The translations under genes and the position numbers were made by a program. Under the pieces are notes generated by a model. The model had not been told where the DNA came from and ran no database searches. It saw only the letters and a list, made by a program, of their open reading frames with translations. Of a stretch of DNA of 64,000 nucleotides, positions 19,968 to 31,035 are shown piece after piece (within the stretch, counting starts at the first letter, position 1; every line of letters starts with the position of its first letter). Source of the stretch: Torymus aiolomorphi (taxonomy: Eukaryota; Arthropoda; Insecta; Hymenoptera; Torymidae); contig CM070874.1 of assembly GCA_036365515.1 (NCBI GenBank), positions 218,844,942 to 218,908,941 of the forward strand, in the 5' to 3' direction.

Positions 19968-22937
19968 CTATGCGTCGCTCTTATAACCAAAAGGTAGTGA
20001 TACTGCATCGCGAAAGTATCCACGCTTCTTAAGTGCTACGGAACACGACTTTTTTTCGTCGCGAGTGATGAATTCGTGCGTGCGAGTGCGCCTGATCGGT
20101 TTATATTTCAAAACGATGGGTTCTCTTTCGTTTTCAAAATACGCTGCGATCAAACGCGCGATGCTCTCGAATTTTATTATACACGAATTGGCGCTATTGA
20201 GACTAATACCCTTAATCTTACAGCACTCGACAGCTTCCCCGGTAGAGGGTACGACAGCTTGGAAGCTATCAAATTTTGGACCCGCTGAGAGAAACATTGT
20301 AATATAGGTACCCTCGCCGTAGGCCTTTAGCTCGTCTGTCATGTTGCCGAGCATAGCACCCCGAGACGGAGTATACTCAGTAGGGTCGTTTTTCTTACAT
20401 GTGAAAATACACGAGTCTGTGTCCATGTATAGAACACGCGTTGCGGTGAGTTTTTCAATATAAGAATACAACTCGAGACGCGCCTGCGCGGTTGTATACG
20501 CAGCTATTGCCACATTTGTATTACCCGAAACATCGACGGCATCTTCGCGAAAGCACCAATTCGTGTATAAAAGGTTCTCGTTGACCATAAGAACATCGAA
20601 TACTTTTTTTTCCGCCGCTGTAAGAAGTTTTAATAGTCCCTCACGCGTTTTTATAATAGTCGTTTGTTTCATATTTGAGCGTTGGCCGAATTTTCGCCAC
20701 AGCGAATTCAAAAACAATTTCGCAACAGAACGCAGCCCCAGATCTTTTTCTATTTTTTCCGAGTCTAACCTTATCCCCTCGTCACGCTCGTACTCGTCGA
20801 CATACCGTTTTCTACTCTCTTCGTCTGTACACCAACCAGGCCAACCGTTTGCCTGCTGCTTCAATCGGAGAAAGGTATTGACATACGGGGTAAACAGCCC
20901 ACCTGCACCCGTGACAGGATCGAACTGCATGGTCTCATACTGCCAAATAACAAATATTTCTGTGACGCAGTAGCCAAGTTCGATCGTCTTCTGTAACTCG
21001 CAGACAACCCATGTGCCTGTAAATTCACGCTCAGCGGCTTGGTCGTGATTACAGTCGCCCTCTCGCAATTCCTCGCAGCACGAGTCCGAAAATCAGCCGA
21101 GAGTGCATTTTTATGGATAACACAGGCAGCATCAAACTACGAGGTGGTAAAACCTTGCACTTTATCAGCCCTTCCACGCGCGAAAGATCATTGTTTCGTC
21201 CGCCAGTCAACTCCATGCATTCTCCGCCGATGCAAATGCGCGGGTGCCCAATGGGATAACGTCCCCTCTTGCAGATATATGGGTAAAGGGAGCAAATATC
21301 GGTATATTTGATCTCTTCGTCCGGCGCGGTACTGCGAGATGTGACGATATTTTCCGTGCGGCCACCGAAAAAAGCGTGACGCGGGCTTAAGGATATTTTG
21401 CTTATGACCGGATGAGTCGCTAAATGTTGCGTAATTTCCGGTTGCTGAATTATGACGCGCGCGAAATCGCATTCCCACATCTCACGCACGTTGTATCCGA
21501 ACCGCCTCATTGCTGCGACTTTTGCCACCGTGCCCTCGTGCGCCTGTGCGTATGTTTGGCCATATTTATTTTTTCTCACATTACGATTATCGCTGAAACA
21601 GCGCGGACAGCCATGCACGTAACAGCCTTGGTATTCAAAAACAATTCCTTTGGCTGTTGAGACAGACTCTCCTCCTCCGATTGGCGGTAGATACCCGTCT
21701 ACGAGAAGCCCCTCGAGTACACGAAACTCGCGCGATCGCACGGCGTGTATAATTTCACACTCGAACTCGCGCTCGCAGTATAGCAGCCACTATATAGATT
21801 GTTGCGAGTGCTTATCCCCGCCCCTATATCAGTTTGACGGAATCAGGCCAATAGTTTTTGGCTGCAAAAAATTTTTTTTAAAAACATACATACATGTGGA
21901 CGCAATTATACACGCGGAGACGAACGGGTCTGTTTGAGCGACTTCTATGAAAATTTCGCGAAACCGTATGCACGCGCGTCTCAATATTTCCACGTCCATT
22001 TTACAGTTTTCGACAATCTCTTTTTGAAAGTCGAATACGTAGTTTGGGGCTGTATTCTCATACCTCACGAGAAAAGCGGCACGTTCAGCCACAGACATAG
22101 TACCTGGGCAATAAAACTCGGGTGCGGGTAGAGGGCCCCTGTAGTGCTCATTCTCACTGGTATTGAAAAGGTGGGGGAAATAACCTTTCTTAGCGCTCTC
22201 GGGCAGTCCAAATGTCGCAGGCAAAGCACTCAGTTTCAATTGAAAGTAATTGATACTTTCAATAAAGTTTGTGCTCCCGTACTTTAGCTGCGTAATATTG
22301 TGGCCATTTAATATTACGCGTGGCGTGCCACACTTGGAACTTTCAGCCAACTCTTTCAATATAAATTGAGAGTCGAATGCCCGAGCATTGTGCGCTATAC
22401 ACATAATTTCGGCAAAACCTGCCTTTTCTCGCACACATAGCTCCAAGAGTTGTTTAACAGGATCGCGAGTGAAAATGAATTCGCGCACCCCGCAAGTGGG
22501 GCATTCTATTTGTATGTCATCCACGCCGATGCAATCCGAGCATACTTGGTGCGCAACGCACAAATTAGGTACGTGAACGCGCGCATTTTCGCCATACGGA
22601 GTCTTGTGTTGTCTGGAAATCATAAAAAATATAAAGATATTTCTTTTTTTTACCCGGGACGACAACGCTGATTGGCTGCATGAAGCACAAGTCGTTGAAG
22701 GCATGCTGCTTTCGACAGTGCCTACAAAAACTGATACCACACTCGTGTTTCCGCTGATACACGTTTACAATGCGCATGCAATTCTCACATAACCGCACAA
22801 CGTCGCACACTTTTTTATTATTTTTTTTGTAAGAGCCTGCACGCTTGTGATTCGCGAAACACTCGTGACCGAAAAATTGTCGCCCACAATCCACGCACTC
22901 TATCATTTCGACTTAAGGGGACATGCCATGGTTAGGG

Positions 22938-23579
22938 GGTCGAAAAATCGATTTTTTTTTTATGTATTATTTTGATAGCAAATTGTCCGCTGAATACTAT
23001 GCTTCCAACCGCATTTCCAAATTCGATTTCGTTTAGAAAATACAGCTAAAACCGTGAAGTCACTTTTTTGCATATTTAGTGATTTTTCTTAAATTATCCA
23101 TTTTAGATATACTATTGTTAATCTTATAGTATTTTATGCTTCACAGCATACAATACTGAATTTAGAACGTAAATGTACATTGACATAGTAGGCAAACTTA
23201 ACTCGAGGTATAAACCTCGTGTATTTTACTTTTACTCTACTTATACAAAAGTATAATACGTACAATACATATAGATGGTTTAAAATCTCATCTGTTTACG
23301 TTCTGTCAGCGCCATAGTCGTTGGGATTTAAACTAAAAGTGTTTTGAATATAATTGAATCTGCATTTTTCAATGCAATTTATTCAGTATTGACAAAAAAT
23401 TTTTTTGTAAATAAAGTGCTGTGTAGAACTCTTTTAACTGAGAGTGTAGAAGACAGCGATTTTAGGTTAACTGCACTGTGCAAAGTGTTGTTAATATTTT
23501 TAATTTAGTGAGTTCAGTGAGTGACTTTTATTTGTGTTTTTTAATAACTAACATTATAGAGGATTAGATATTAGCCACT
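22938..23579 (+). other. Leader of the Kolobok-like transposon
   Basis: Non-coding AT-rich sequence between the left terminal repeat and the transposase ATG. No TATA-type promoter is clear. Confidence 0.5.
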
Positions 23580-25073
23580 ATGGATTCTGACAAGAGAAAT
23601 AGAACATCAGGAGCTCCAGGAAAGAAGACAAAATTTGGAAGAAAAAAAAAACATAAAGGATTTAACAAAAATTCAGAGAATGTTCAACAAAAAATCACGA
23701 ACAAAAGGAAAAGAAGTACAACTTCAGGAAAAATAAAAGATATATCTGTAGAAGCGTCACAAACAAGAAACAGAATAATAGATATAAACATTCTGTTCTT
23801 ACAGCTGGAGAAATTTCTTGTATGTGCAACATGTAAAGGACAAGTTAAAATTATAGAAGAAGATATTCGAGGACTTGGCTCCAAATTTAACATTATGTGC
23901 AAAAATTGTTCAGAGAGAAGAATTATAAGCACGAGCAAGCAAGTTGGAGCTCAAAGCAATGCTTATGAAACCAACAGATGCAGTCTTCAAGGAATTTCAA
24001 GTTTGATTGGCTTGCGTTCTCAACAAGTTCTTGACATATTTATCAAGAACAGTTTTTGTAAAGCATGTTTAAAGTGGGAAAATAGAAAAGGCACAGAAGA
24101 ATATGAAAACTGGTTCAGTGATCATCAAGATAAATGTGCAGCAAACCATGAAGGAAGTGCTGGAAAGATGGAAGTCGATGGAGTTGTGGAAATGTTTAGA
24201 AGATCTCAAGAAAAGTATAATGTAAAATACCATCATTACATTGGAGATGGAGATTCGAAAGTGTACAGTGCTTTGTGCCAGGCCAAACCGTATGGAGATG
24301 AAGTTAAAGTTGAGAAGAAGGAGTGTGTGGGACACGTCCAGAAACGAATGGGAACCAGACTCAGGAATTTAAAGAAAAATTTTGGAAAAAAGTTATTAGA
24401 CGATGGAAAAACCATTGGAGGCCAAGGACGATTAACAGCAAAAGTAATTGATCAGCTCACCACATATTATGTTAATGCCATCAGAAACAACACGGACTCT
24501 GTAGAAAAAATGCTGAATGCTATATGGGCTACGTACTACCACAAGATTTCCACAGACCAGAATCCTCAACATCATTTATGCCCACCAGGACAGAGCAGTT
24601 GGTGCAAGTGGCAAAAAGCGAAGGCTCAAAAAAAACTAAAAGATTTTCATCATAAAGACAGTATTCCTGCAGTGATTATGGAGCAGTTGAAACCAATTTA
24701 CAAAGATCTCTCTGAACAGGAGCTGCTTCACAGATGTTTAGGCGGTTACACCCAAAATAGTAATGAGAGTTTTAATAATTCAGTTTGGAAGATTGTAACC
24801 AATACCTCCTTCAGTGGTGTACATGTGCTCACAGCAGGTGCTTGTATTGCTGTCACTTGCTTCAACGATGGAAGAGTTGGTTTTCTGAATATTATGGAAG
24901 CCTTTGATGTGAAACCTGGAGTAGCTGCAATTGAGTGGGCACAGAAAAGCAATGACATCAGATTATTTCATGCTGAGAGGAATGCCGAAGAAAACACTTT
25001 AGAAAATAGGAGAAAACGAAGGAGACTGCAATTGAATTTACCTGAAGAGTCATATGCACCAGGTTCTTACTAG
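23580..25073 (+). CDS. Kolobok/Mutator-like transposase
   Basis: An intact 497-codon frame. The N-terminus is Lys-rich (GKKTKFGRKKKHKGF, a nuclear-type signal). Two C-x2-C pairs (VCATCK, MCKNCS) form a probable zinc ribbon at residues 82-115. Candidate catalytic residues lie in MEVDGVVEMF, YIGDGDSKVY and SNESFNNSVW, matching the D-D-E order of the Mutator-like transposase domain. GYTQNSNESFNN and CPPGQSSWCKWQ are strongly conserved wording in arthropod relatives. The Arg-rich C-terminus (RRKRRRLQLN) may bind DNA. The intact frame and clean terminal repeats suggest a younger insertion than the Polinton around it. Confidence 0.88.
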   Translation: MDSDKRNRTSGAPGKKTKFGRKKKHKGFNKNSENVQQKITNKRKRSTTSGKIKDISVEASQTRNRIIDINILFLQLEKFLVCATCKGQVKIIEEDIRGLGSKFNIMCKNCSERRIISTSKQVGAQSNAYETNRCSLQGISSLIGLRSQQVLDIFIKNSFCKACLKWENRKGTEEYENWFSDHQDKCAANHEGSAGKMEVDGVVEMFRRSQEKYNVKYHHYIGDGDSKVYSALCQAKPYGDEVKVEKKECVGHVQKRMGTRLRNLKKNFGKKLLDDGKTIGGQGRLTAKVIDQLTTYYVNAIRNNTDSVEKMLNAIWATYYHKISTDQNPQHHLCPPGQSSWCKWQKAKAQKKLKDFHHKDSIPAVIMEQLKPIYKDLSEQELLHRCLGGYTQNSNESFNNSVWKIVTNTSFSGVHVLTAGACIAVTCFNDGRVGFLNIMEAFDVKPGVAAIEWAQKSNDIRLFHAERNAEENTLENRRKRRRLQLNLPEESYAPGSY

Positions 25074-26030
25074 AGTAGGTAAAAAGTTATTTTTATGCGA
25101 TAATAGCTAATATAATATTTATTAATTTTTTTTCTTTTTACAGGTGTGTTATTGGCTCTCATAAAAGGATTAATTTATTTTGAGGTTATTTTTACTGTCA
25201 ATAACATTTATGACTAACAATGTTTTCAGCCTAGTACGAAAAAAAAAATAAGTACAACATTTATGTATTAATCTAAAAAATTTAAAAATATTGTTGAATT
25301 AATGAAATTCTTTTTTATAGGTTTATTCGACAGTTAAAATGATTTAGCCAGGACTACTTTCATCTAATTGGCATCTGTTTCATTTTTCCACTAAAGTATA
25401 TCATACAGAATGAAAAAAAAATTTTTGGTAAGTAGTTTTGAAACTTATATAAAGTTATAGAAAACCAAAACTTTGAATTGAATTTCTGAATAACTTGTTT
25501 TTTGTATTTACAGGGACTTTGCCGCAGGATTTCTTTTAAATAAAGCAAGCTAGAGGTTTGGAAATTTAAGAGTATCTTTAAAATTGTGTTGGTTATAGAA
25601 AATGTGAGGTACTTTTTTGAAAAAGGCTTTAGAAAAAAAATTATAAAATAAAATTACAAAAAATATTGAAATTTTAATAAAAAAAACATAAAAAAATTAG
25701 ATTTTTCATTAAAAAACAATTTTAAAAATTTTTTAAAAAAAAAGTAGCTCACATTTTCTATAACTGATATAACTACAAAGGTACTCCTAAGTAACCAAAC
25801 CCCTGCCTTGCTTTGTTCAAAAAATTTCCTGCGGCAATGACATGCCAGTTTCTAATTCAGAAGGGTTTCTTAATCTAGTGGACTGCAAGACCAAAATCTT
25901 AAACACCTGGATGATGTAGTCTTAAATTATAGGTAATTGTATAACTTAATAATAAAAAAAGTTTGAACTCTTAAAATTATATATTGGCTTTGTTATTAAA
26001 GAATTAATACAATAGCTTTTTTTCAGGTTC
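25074..26030 (+). other. 3' non-coding part of the Kolobok-like transposon
   Basis: AT-rich, no frame of interest. Several TTTTTACAG/TTTTTTTCAG sites appear (25140, 25510, 26025), so small spliced extensions are possible, but none is supported. Confidence 0.45.
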
Positions 26031-27153
26031 AACCATGGCTTGTCCCCTTAATCGCTTTTGCATGGCGGTGAAACGTAACAGCACGCGTATGTTCGCGTAC
26101 ATTTGTGCTGATTTACGCAGCGGAATGCCTTATTACAATAGGAACAGAAAAAACGCGATTCCGCCTCTACGAATAAATTAGTAATTAAATTAATATGTCG
26201 TGCACGCTCTTCAAACATCAAATAAATAATACCGTATAGTGGGGCATTTAATTCCCGGGGAGTGTTTAGTCCATCAAGGAGCGGGGGTTCGCCGCTTCCA
26301 AAATTTTGTTTCTCGAAAACGAGTGCTACGCCACTTGCGAGAAAAAAATTTTGAAAGCTCACGAGCTCTTCAAAACCACAGCCATCACCCCGAATATTTA
26401 CCCCAGCGGCGTCCACGAGACTTTCCGCGCGCTCTTTTTGCAATTTTCGACGCCCGTCGCGAATCTCATGCCATTCTGCGCGCACCTCATCGCAAGGCTG
26501 CGAATTGAGAGCCATGTATACCCTTCCGACCGCAAGGGCACGCGGTAAACATAAATTATCGGCATTGTTAATAACAACGATTGAGCGCTTTCGCAAATCG
26601 CTCAACTTTAAGCCACCACCCGCACCTACGGGCATTACTACATAGCACACCTGTAACTCGAGTCCCTCTCCGATACCCAAAATTTCGTTACTCTGACTTA
26701 TGGAACTTATTAAATTCCATAAATCAGCGTAATTAAAGTTCGCAACAGGCCTGAACGACAGCCCGCCCGTACCACGTGAAAATCGCTCATTACAAATTGT
26801 AATCCCGATTAATGTATGTCCTGGAAAGCGTGTCGTTATATAATCGTGCATCTCCCTAATCGCGGCCTCTACCCATAATACGGGATTTATATCTGCGCGT
26901 GACTCTATAATTGAAAATCTTACTCTATGGCCCTGCACTCCGAAGCGTCGCAGGTACTGCTGTCCCTCAACCACAGCAGTGAAGCGCACGCCGGGGGGCT
27001 GTATGCTGTCTTAGTCTTCGGCATCATAAACGTCCTCACTGCCACCACCGCCTACCTGCATGGGTGAGCGAACCTCAGCTGTAACAAAACAAATGATGCC
27101 TTTTATTAAAATATATTAAAATAGATTAATGGTTTTACGGTGAGGGATTTACT

Positions 27154-28380
27154 TTAAGGTTCTACGATACCCGCAAAGCTTTCTAATACTCTATTCACCA
27201 AATCCCGCAGATTGCTTTCTGTATACAAAGGCGAGGATTCGTCTTCGGTTTGTTCGCGAAACCATCGCTGGAGCCGTGCTTGGCGATTGTCTGATACCCG
27301 CTCGTATACCTCCCGCAAACGAGCAAGCTCGGGGAGCGATGCCACAATCTGCGTTAAAGACCGATCGCGACTTCGCGCAACTACGCACGGAAAAATATTT
27401 TTAAAAAGGCACATATTTTAAAATATAAGAATAAATATTTACTTACATTCGTTGACCACACGGTCGAGGCGCTCGCGCGTGTTGTACCCTGGGGCCGATT
27501 GGTTGGCGGTGGCACACAGCACACCGAGTATGTGCCGTCTTTCTCTGGACGCACTCTCAGCAGTGGTGTAATGGTCGTCAGCCTCTACACCAGGTGGTTG
27601 ACTTTCCAGAAGCCGAAAGTCCTCATCGATGAGAGGTAGACGATCGTACGCAGCAAGATACTCGCCTATGGCTTCTTCTTGAAGCTCGATCTCGTTCGCT
27701 ACTTCTCGCGCTTCTCTAACAGCCTCCTCCTCCTCCTCCTCCTCCTCCTTCTCCTCCTCCAACTCCTCCTCCTCCATGCAATTAGGGATATCCCCTACAA
27801 TTAGTGCAGGGCTTTCTACCTCTCGTGGAGGTTCTTCACTCTCCTCGTCGCCAGCATGCACATCGGCTATAATAACAACAGGCTCAGTGTCTTCATCATC
27901 ATCATCACTGGTATCAAAACTGAGAGTGCGTGCGACTGGATTAAACGTCCCCGCGCCGCGCCGCGAGTGTGTAGGCGTGCTGTCTTCCGCGCCGGAAAAA
28001 CATGTAGCATCGCTCGAATCATCGTCATTTAGTAGACTCTCCAGAGCTGAAAAATAGTATGTCAATGATTATAAATTTTATAAATATTTTCAAATATTTT
28101 CAAATATTTTAAACTTACCAAGCCGCAGACCACTTAATCCATGATTAAAAACAAACTCTTCGATTATCCGTGAAACCTCGCCGGAACGTCTAGAGCCTCG
28201 ATATAAGCGCGTGATTGCGCGATACCCCGTCGTCCTAAGGGTCCTCTATAATTGACAGATCAACTCGTCGCGAGTCATCCCGCGTAAGTGCTGCAACCAC
28301 GCACTACCTCTACTATACCTCTCTCTACCAAAGAGCCGCAGTATGGCTTTTCGCAGCGAAATTTTTACGAACGTATCCAT
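27154..28380 (-). CDS. Three-exon acidic protein 5' of polymerase B
   Basis: Exon 1 28380-28119 (ATG start, MDTFVKISLRKAILRLFG), exon 2 28046-27447, exon 3 27380-27154. Introns of 72 and 66 bp have GTAAGT donors and pyrimidine/AG acceptors, and both joins keep the frame. The protein is basic at first, then very acidic in exon 2 (runs of Glu; a DDDSSDA start), with a helical exon 3. One in-frame TAG lies in exon 1 at 28246-28248. A donor-like GTATCG near the end of exon 3 and an acceptor at 27079 could instead splice it onto the polymerase N-terminal block. I recognise no domain. Either a Polinton accessory gene or the polymerase's own 5' exons. Confidence 0.55.
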
Positions 28381-29272
28381 CTCGGAGTTTTGAACAGACT
28401 GATGCCGCTGCAGCGTCGCTTAGAACTCTTATACAAGCGTAGTCAAAAGCATGACCGATAAAAAAAAAATCAGCATCTCGTCACGTGACGTTCGTCAAAC
28501 TTATTTTTCCTCGGAGCGTCCAGTCGCATTTTCCTAGGACCCGAGATGCCCGTAGTATAAAAATGCCTCTCTGCGCGCACGAAAAACAATAACGGTGCCC
28601 GTGACGACTGTTTGATAAAAAATCGTCATGTGGCGCGAAACAGCGCTTTTCCAAAGGAGGTCTAAGATGAACGATAAAAAAAAACAATGAGCCTTCTATA
28701 CTCGAACATCGACACTGAAAAGGGATAGAGTTTCATGGCTCTCGAAACCAAAACATTTGTGACGCATCTGTGGAAAAAGAACACATGCATGCGAGATAAA
28801 AGTTTACAACGCACAGCTAATGGTCATGAAATATTGTTGTACAAAAAACATAGTTTATTACTTTCGACCGCACGGGTCAAACCCGTGTGCCGCGTCGTAG
28901 CTGACGTTAAATGCAGTGATGCCAAAATGGAAAGAGTTATGATAAAAAATTGAAGAGTGCAGGAGCGCAGTGTTGTAAATGCCACTGAAAAATGACCTGA
29001 CAAACACCCGCTAGCCGGGTGTATAAAAAATTTCTCTCGGGTTAACTACCCTTGGGTGAAAATATTTCCAGCACGGACGCAGGCCACTTTCTTTCTAACC
29101 CGTTGATGTGGAATTCCCGGCAATAATATTGGGCGGAACGGTTGAGTCATAAAAATTCGACGATTGTACCGCACAAAACGTCGACCACTCGTGCAACCCT
29201 ACCATCACCGCTTCTTCCACGTGATCGAGGGGATGAGGCTGACCACGCACGCACGCCGGTTCAGTCTTCACC
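28381..29272. other. Non-coding stretch beyond the Polinton
   Basis: No convincing gene. A perfect stem ACACCCG/CGGGTGT with a CTAGC loop is at about 29004-29022, directly followed by TATAAAAAA. I searched here for the Polinton's terminal repeat partner and did not find one. Confidence 0.4.
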
Positions 29273-29509
29273 ATGGAATCTAGCTGTGCGGGTTTCCAGC
29301 TTATAGTAGCGGTTCTGTGTGAACTCTGCTATTACGCACAACGAGAGACTAAACAGATAGCAAGGGCTGAGAGCGACGCGGCCAACATAGAAAACCGCAT
29401 ACAGCGCGACTTTGACGGACCCGCTGACCGACGGTTATTAAATAAGATATGCAAATATATTTGCATTCGTAGCAAAGGTTTGGCTAAATGTCACAAAGAC
29501 ATTACTTAA
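29273..29509 (+). CDS. Short hypothetical protein with hydrophobic N-terminus
   Basis: A 78-codon frame with an ATG. The N-terminal hydrophobic run (GFQLIVAVLCELCYY) could be a signal or anchor; the remainder is charged and helical. It overlaps the next frame by a few bases on the same strand. Not recognised; possibly the first part of a broken gene with 29713-30063. Confidence 0.25.
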   Translation: MESSCAGFQLIVAVLCELCYYAQRETKQIARAESDAANIENRIQRDFDGPADRRLLNKICKYICIRSKGLAKCHKDIT

Positions 29510-29712
29510 TTTTGAACGTATGGCCTAAGGAGCGCAGAGCGGGGGTAGAAGCGTGGGCCTGTGCGCAAGGGTCAGTGCTTCGGAGAGCCCACCTAGCAGG
29601 CGCTAGCACTCCACAGTCGCTCCCCACCACAGAGGCCTCCCCACCAACGAGGCCAAGTCGCGACTCTACTCAGTGTTTAACAGAATCTGACAGCCCCAGT
29701 ATTCACCGAGCA

Positions 29713-30063
29713 ATGGATCAAGACGTAGCGAGTCTGTGAGCAACGCTCGCAAGATATCATAAAAAGCTGGAACGGTATCACGCCGGTGCGGTTCAGGCCA
29801 AGGAGATGATTCGACGCTTAGAGTCGAAAATAAAGCGCCTCGATCAGCAGCAATGGACTCCAAGACCACCACCACCATCCAATATCGCCAGCGTCAAGTG
29901 CAACGTGTGCGGAATTATGTTCCGCATTCTCAAGAGTGACCCGGAGGGCCGGTCATTGGAGCAGTGCTGGCACTGCAAAAACTTTAGATGCGGTGCCTGC
30001 CGCGAAAGCACGTGTAAGTGCCTTATAGGAATAGACACAACCGGATCGCCTAGCGTCGGATAA
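29713..30063 (+). pseudogene. Coiled-coil plus zinc-ribbon protein
   Basis: From an ATG at 29713 (MDQDVASL) the frame is broken once by TGA at 29737-29739 and then stays open to 30063. A helical, charged segment (MIRRLESKIKRLDQQQW) is followed by a Pro run and a cysteine module: CNVCG, then CWHCKNFRCGACRESTCKC. That gives C-x2-C, C-x2-C, C-x2-C pairs and a final C-x-C, probably two zinc sites. Translation restarting at the ATG at 29806 would give an intact 85-residue zinc protein. Whether it belongs to the Polinton is unclear, as it has opposite orientation. Confidence 0.4.
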
Positions 30064-30109
30064 ATTGAAGTATCGGTGAAGGCAAGCAGCAGATACACCA
30101 TCAAAGGAC

Positions 30110-30143
30110 GCACCAGCACCAGCACCAGCACCAGCACCATCAC

Positions 30144-30185
<42 letters not shown>
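30110..30185. repeat. (CAC/AGC)n trinucleotide repeats
   Basis: CACCAG units pass into about 11 AGC units. Confidence 0.9.
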
Positions 30186-30188
<3 letters not shown>

Positions 30189-30299
30189 CACCAGTGTAAA
30201 AACAATGCGCGCGTGTGGGAAGCGGACGCACATGTATGTACGTACCGTGACAAGTGAAATAAGGTCTCTACGAACACATGAAAATGTACGCGAGTGACT

Positions 30300-31035
<736 letters not shown>

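Larger units (their letters stand above)
22913..26051 (+). mobile_element. TTAA-flanked Kolobok/Mutator-like DNA transposon
   Basis: A 3131 bp element at 22917-26047 with terminal inverted repeats GGGGACAWGCCATGGTT and a duplicated TTAA at 22913-22916 and 26048-26051. It carries one intact transposase on the plus strand, opposite to the host gene it interrupts. A TTAA duplication together with a Mutator-type transposase fits the Kolobok superfamily; piggyBac also uses TTAA but has an unrelated transposase. Confidence 0.9.
19968..27078 (-). pseudogene. POLB: Protein-primed DNA polymerase B of the Polinton, interrupted
   Basis: Family B polymerase that would replicate the linear element. Coding blocks: 27078-26052 (N-terminal), 22912-22600 (zinc ribbons and ExoI), 22605-21080 (ExoII, ExoIII, pol motif A) and 21068-19968 (motifs B and C). 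Visible motifs: ExoI FYDFQTT (family has Glu; here Gln), ExoII AHNARAFDSQF, ExoIII CKMDVEIL, motif A DICSLYP, motif B NSLWRKFGQ at 20708 (usual Gly replaced by Arg) and motif C YMDTDS at 20429. Breaks: TAA at 27011, TAA at 26048-26050 at the transposon junction, frameshift near 22600, TGA at 21826, TAG at 21790, frameshift near 21080. The Kolobok-like insertion splits the gene physically. The upstream acidic exons may belong to the same transcript. Confidence 0.9.
6623..28380 (-). mobile_element. Polinton/Maverick (adintovirus-like) element, nested and broken
   Basis: Eleven co-oriented coding units form the classical Polinton set: protein-primed polymerase B, A32-type ATPase, integrase, adenovirus-type protease, major capsid, penton and pX-like protein, plus accessory proteins. 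Several genes abut or overlap by a few bases (integrase/penton/pX), a virus-like packing. Two TTAA-targeting transposons (15511-19749 and 22917-26047) are nested in it; without them it spans about 14.4 kb. The limits given are those of coding sequence. I could not identify the element's own terminal inverted repeats or 6 bp target duplication, so true ends may lie outside. Nearly every gene has at least one stop or frameshift. Confidence 0.85.

Noticed and set aside
28381..29272. Search for the Polinton right terminal inverted repeat
   Set aside because: No stretch here is the inverted partner of sequence near 6480-8790 that I could find by eye.
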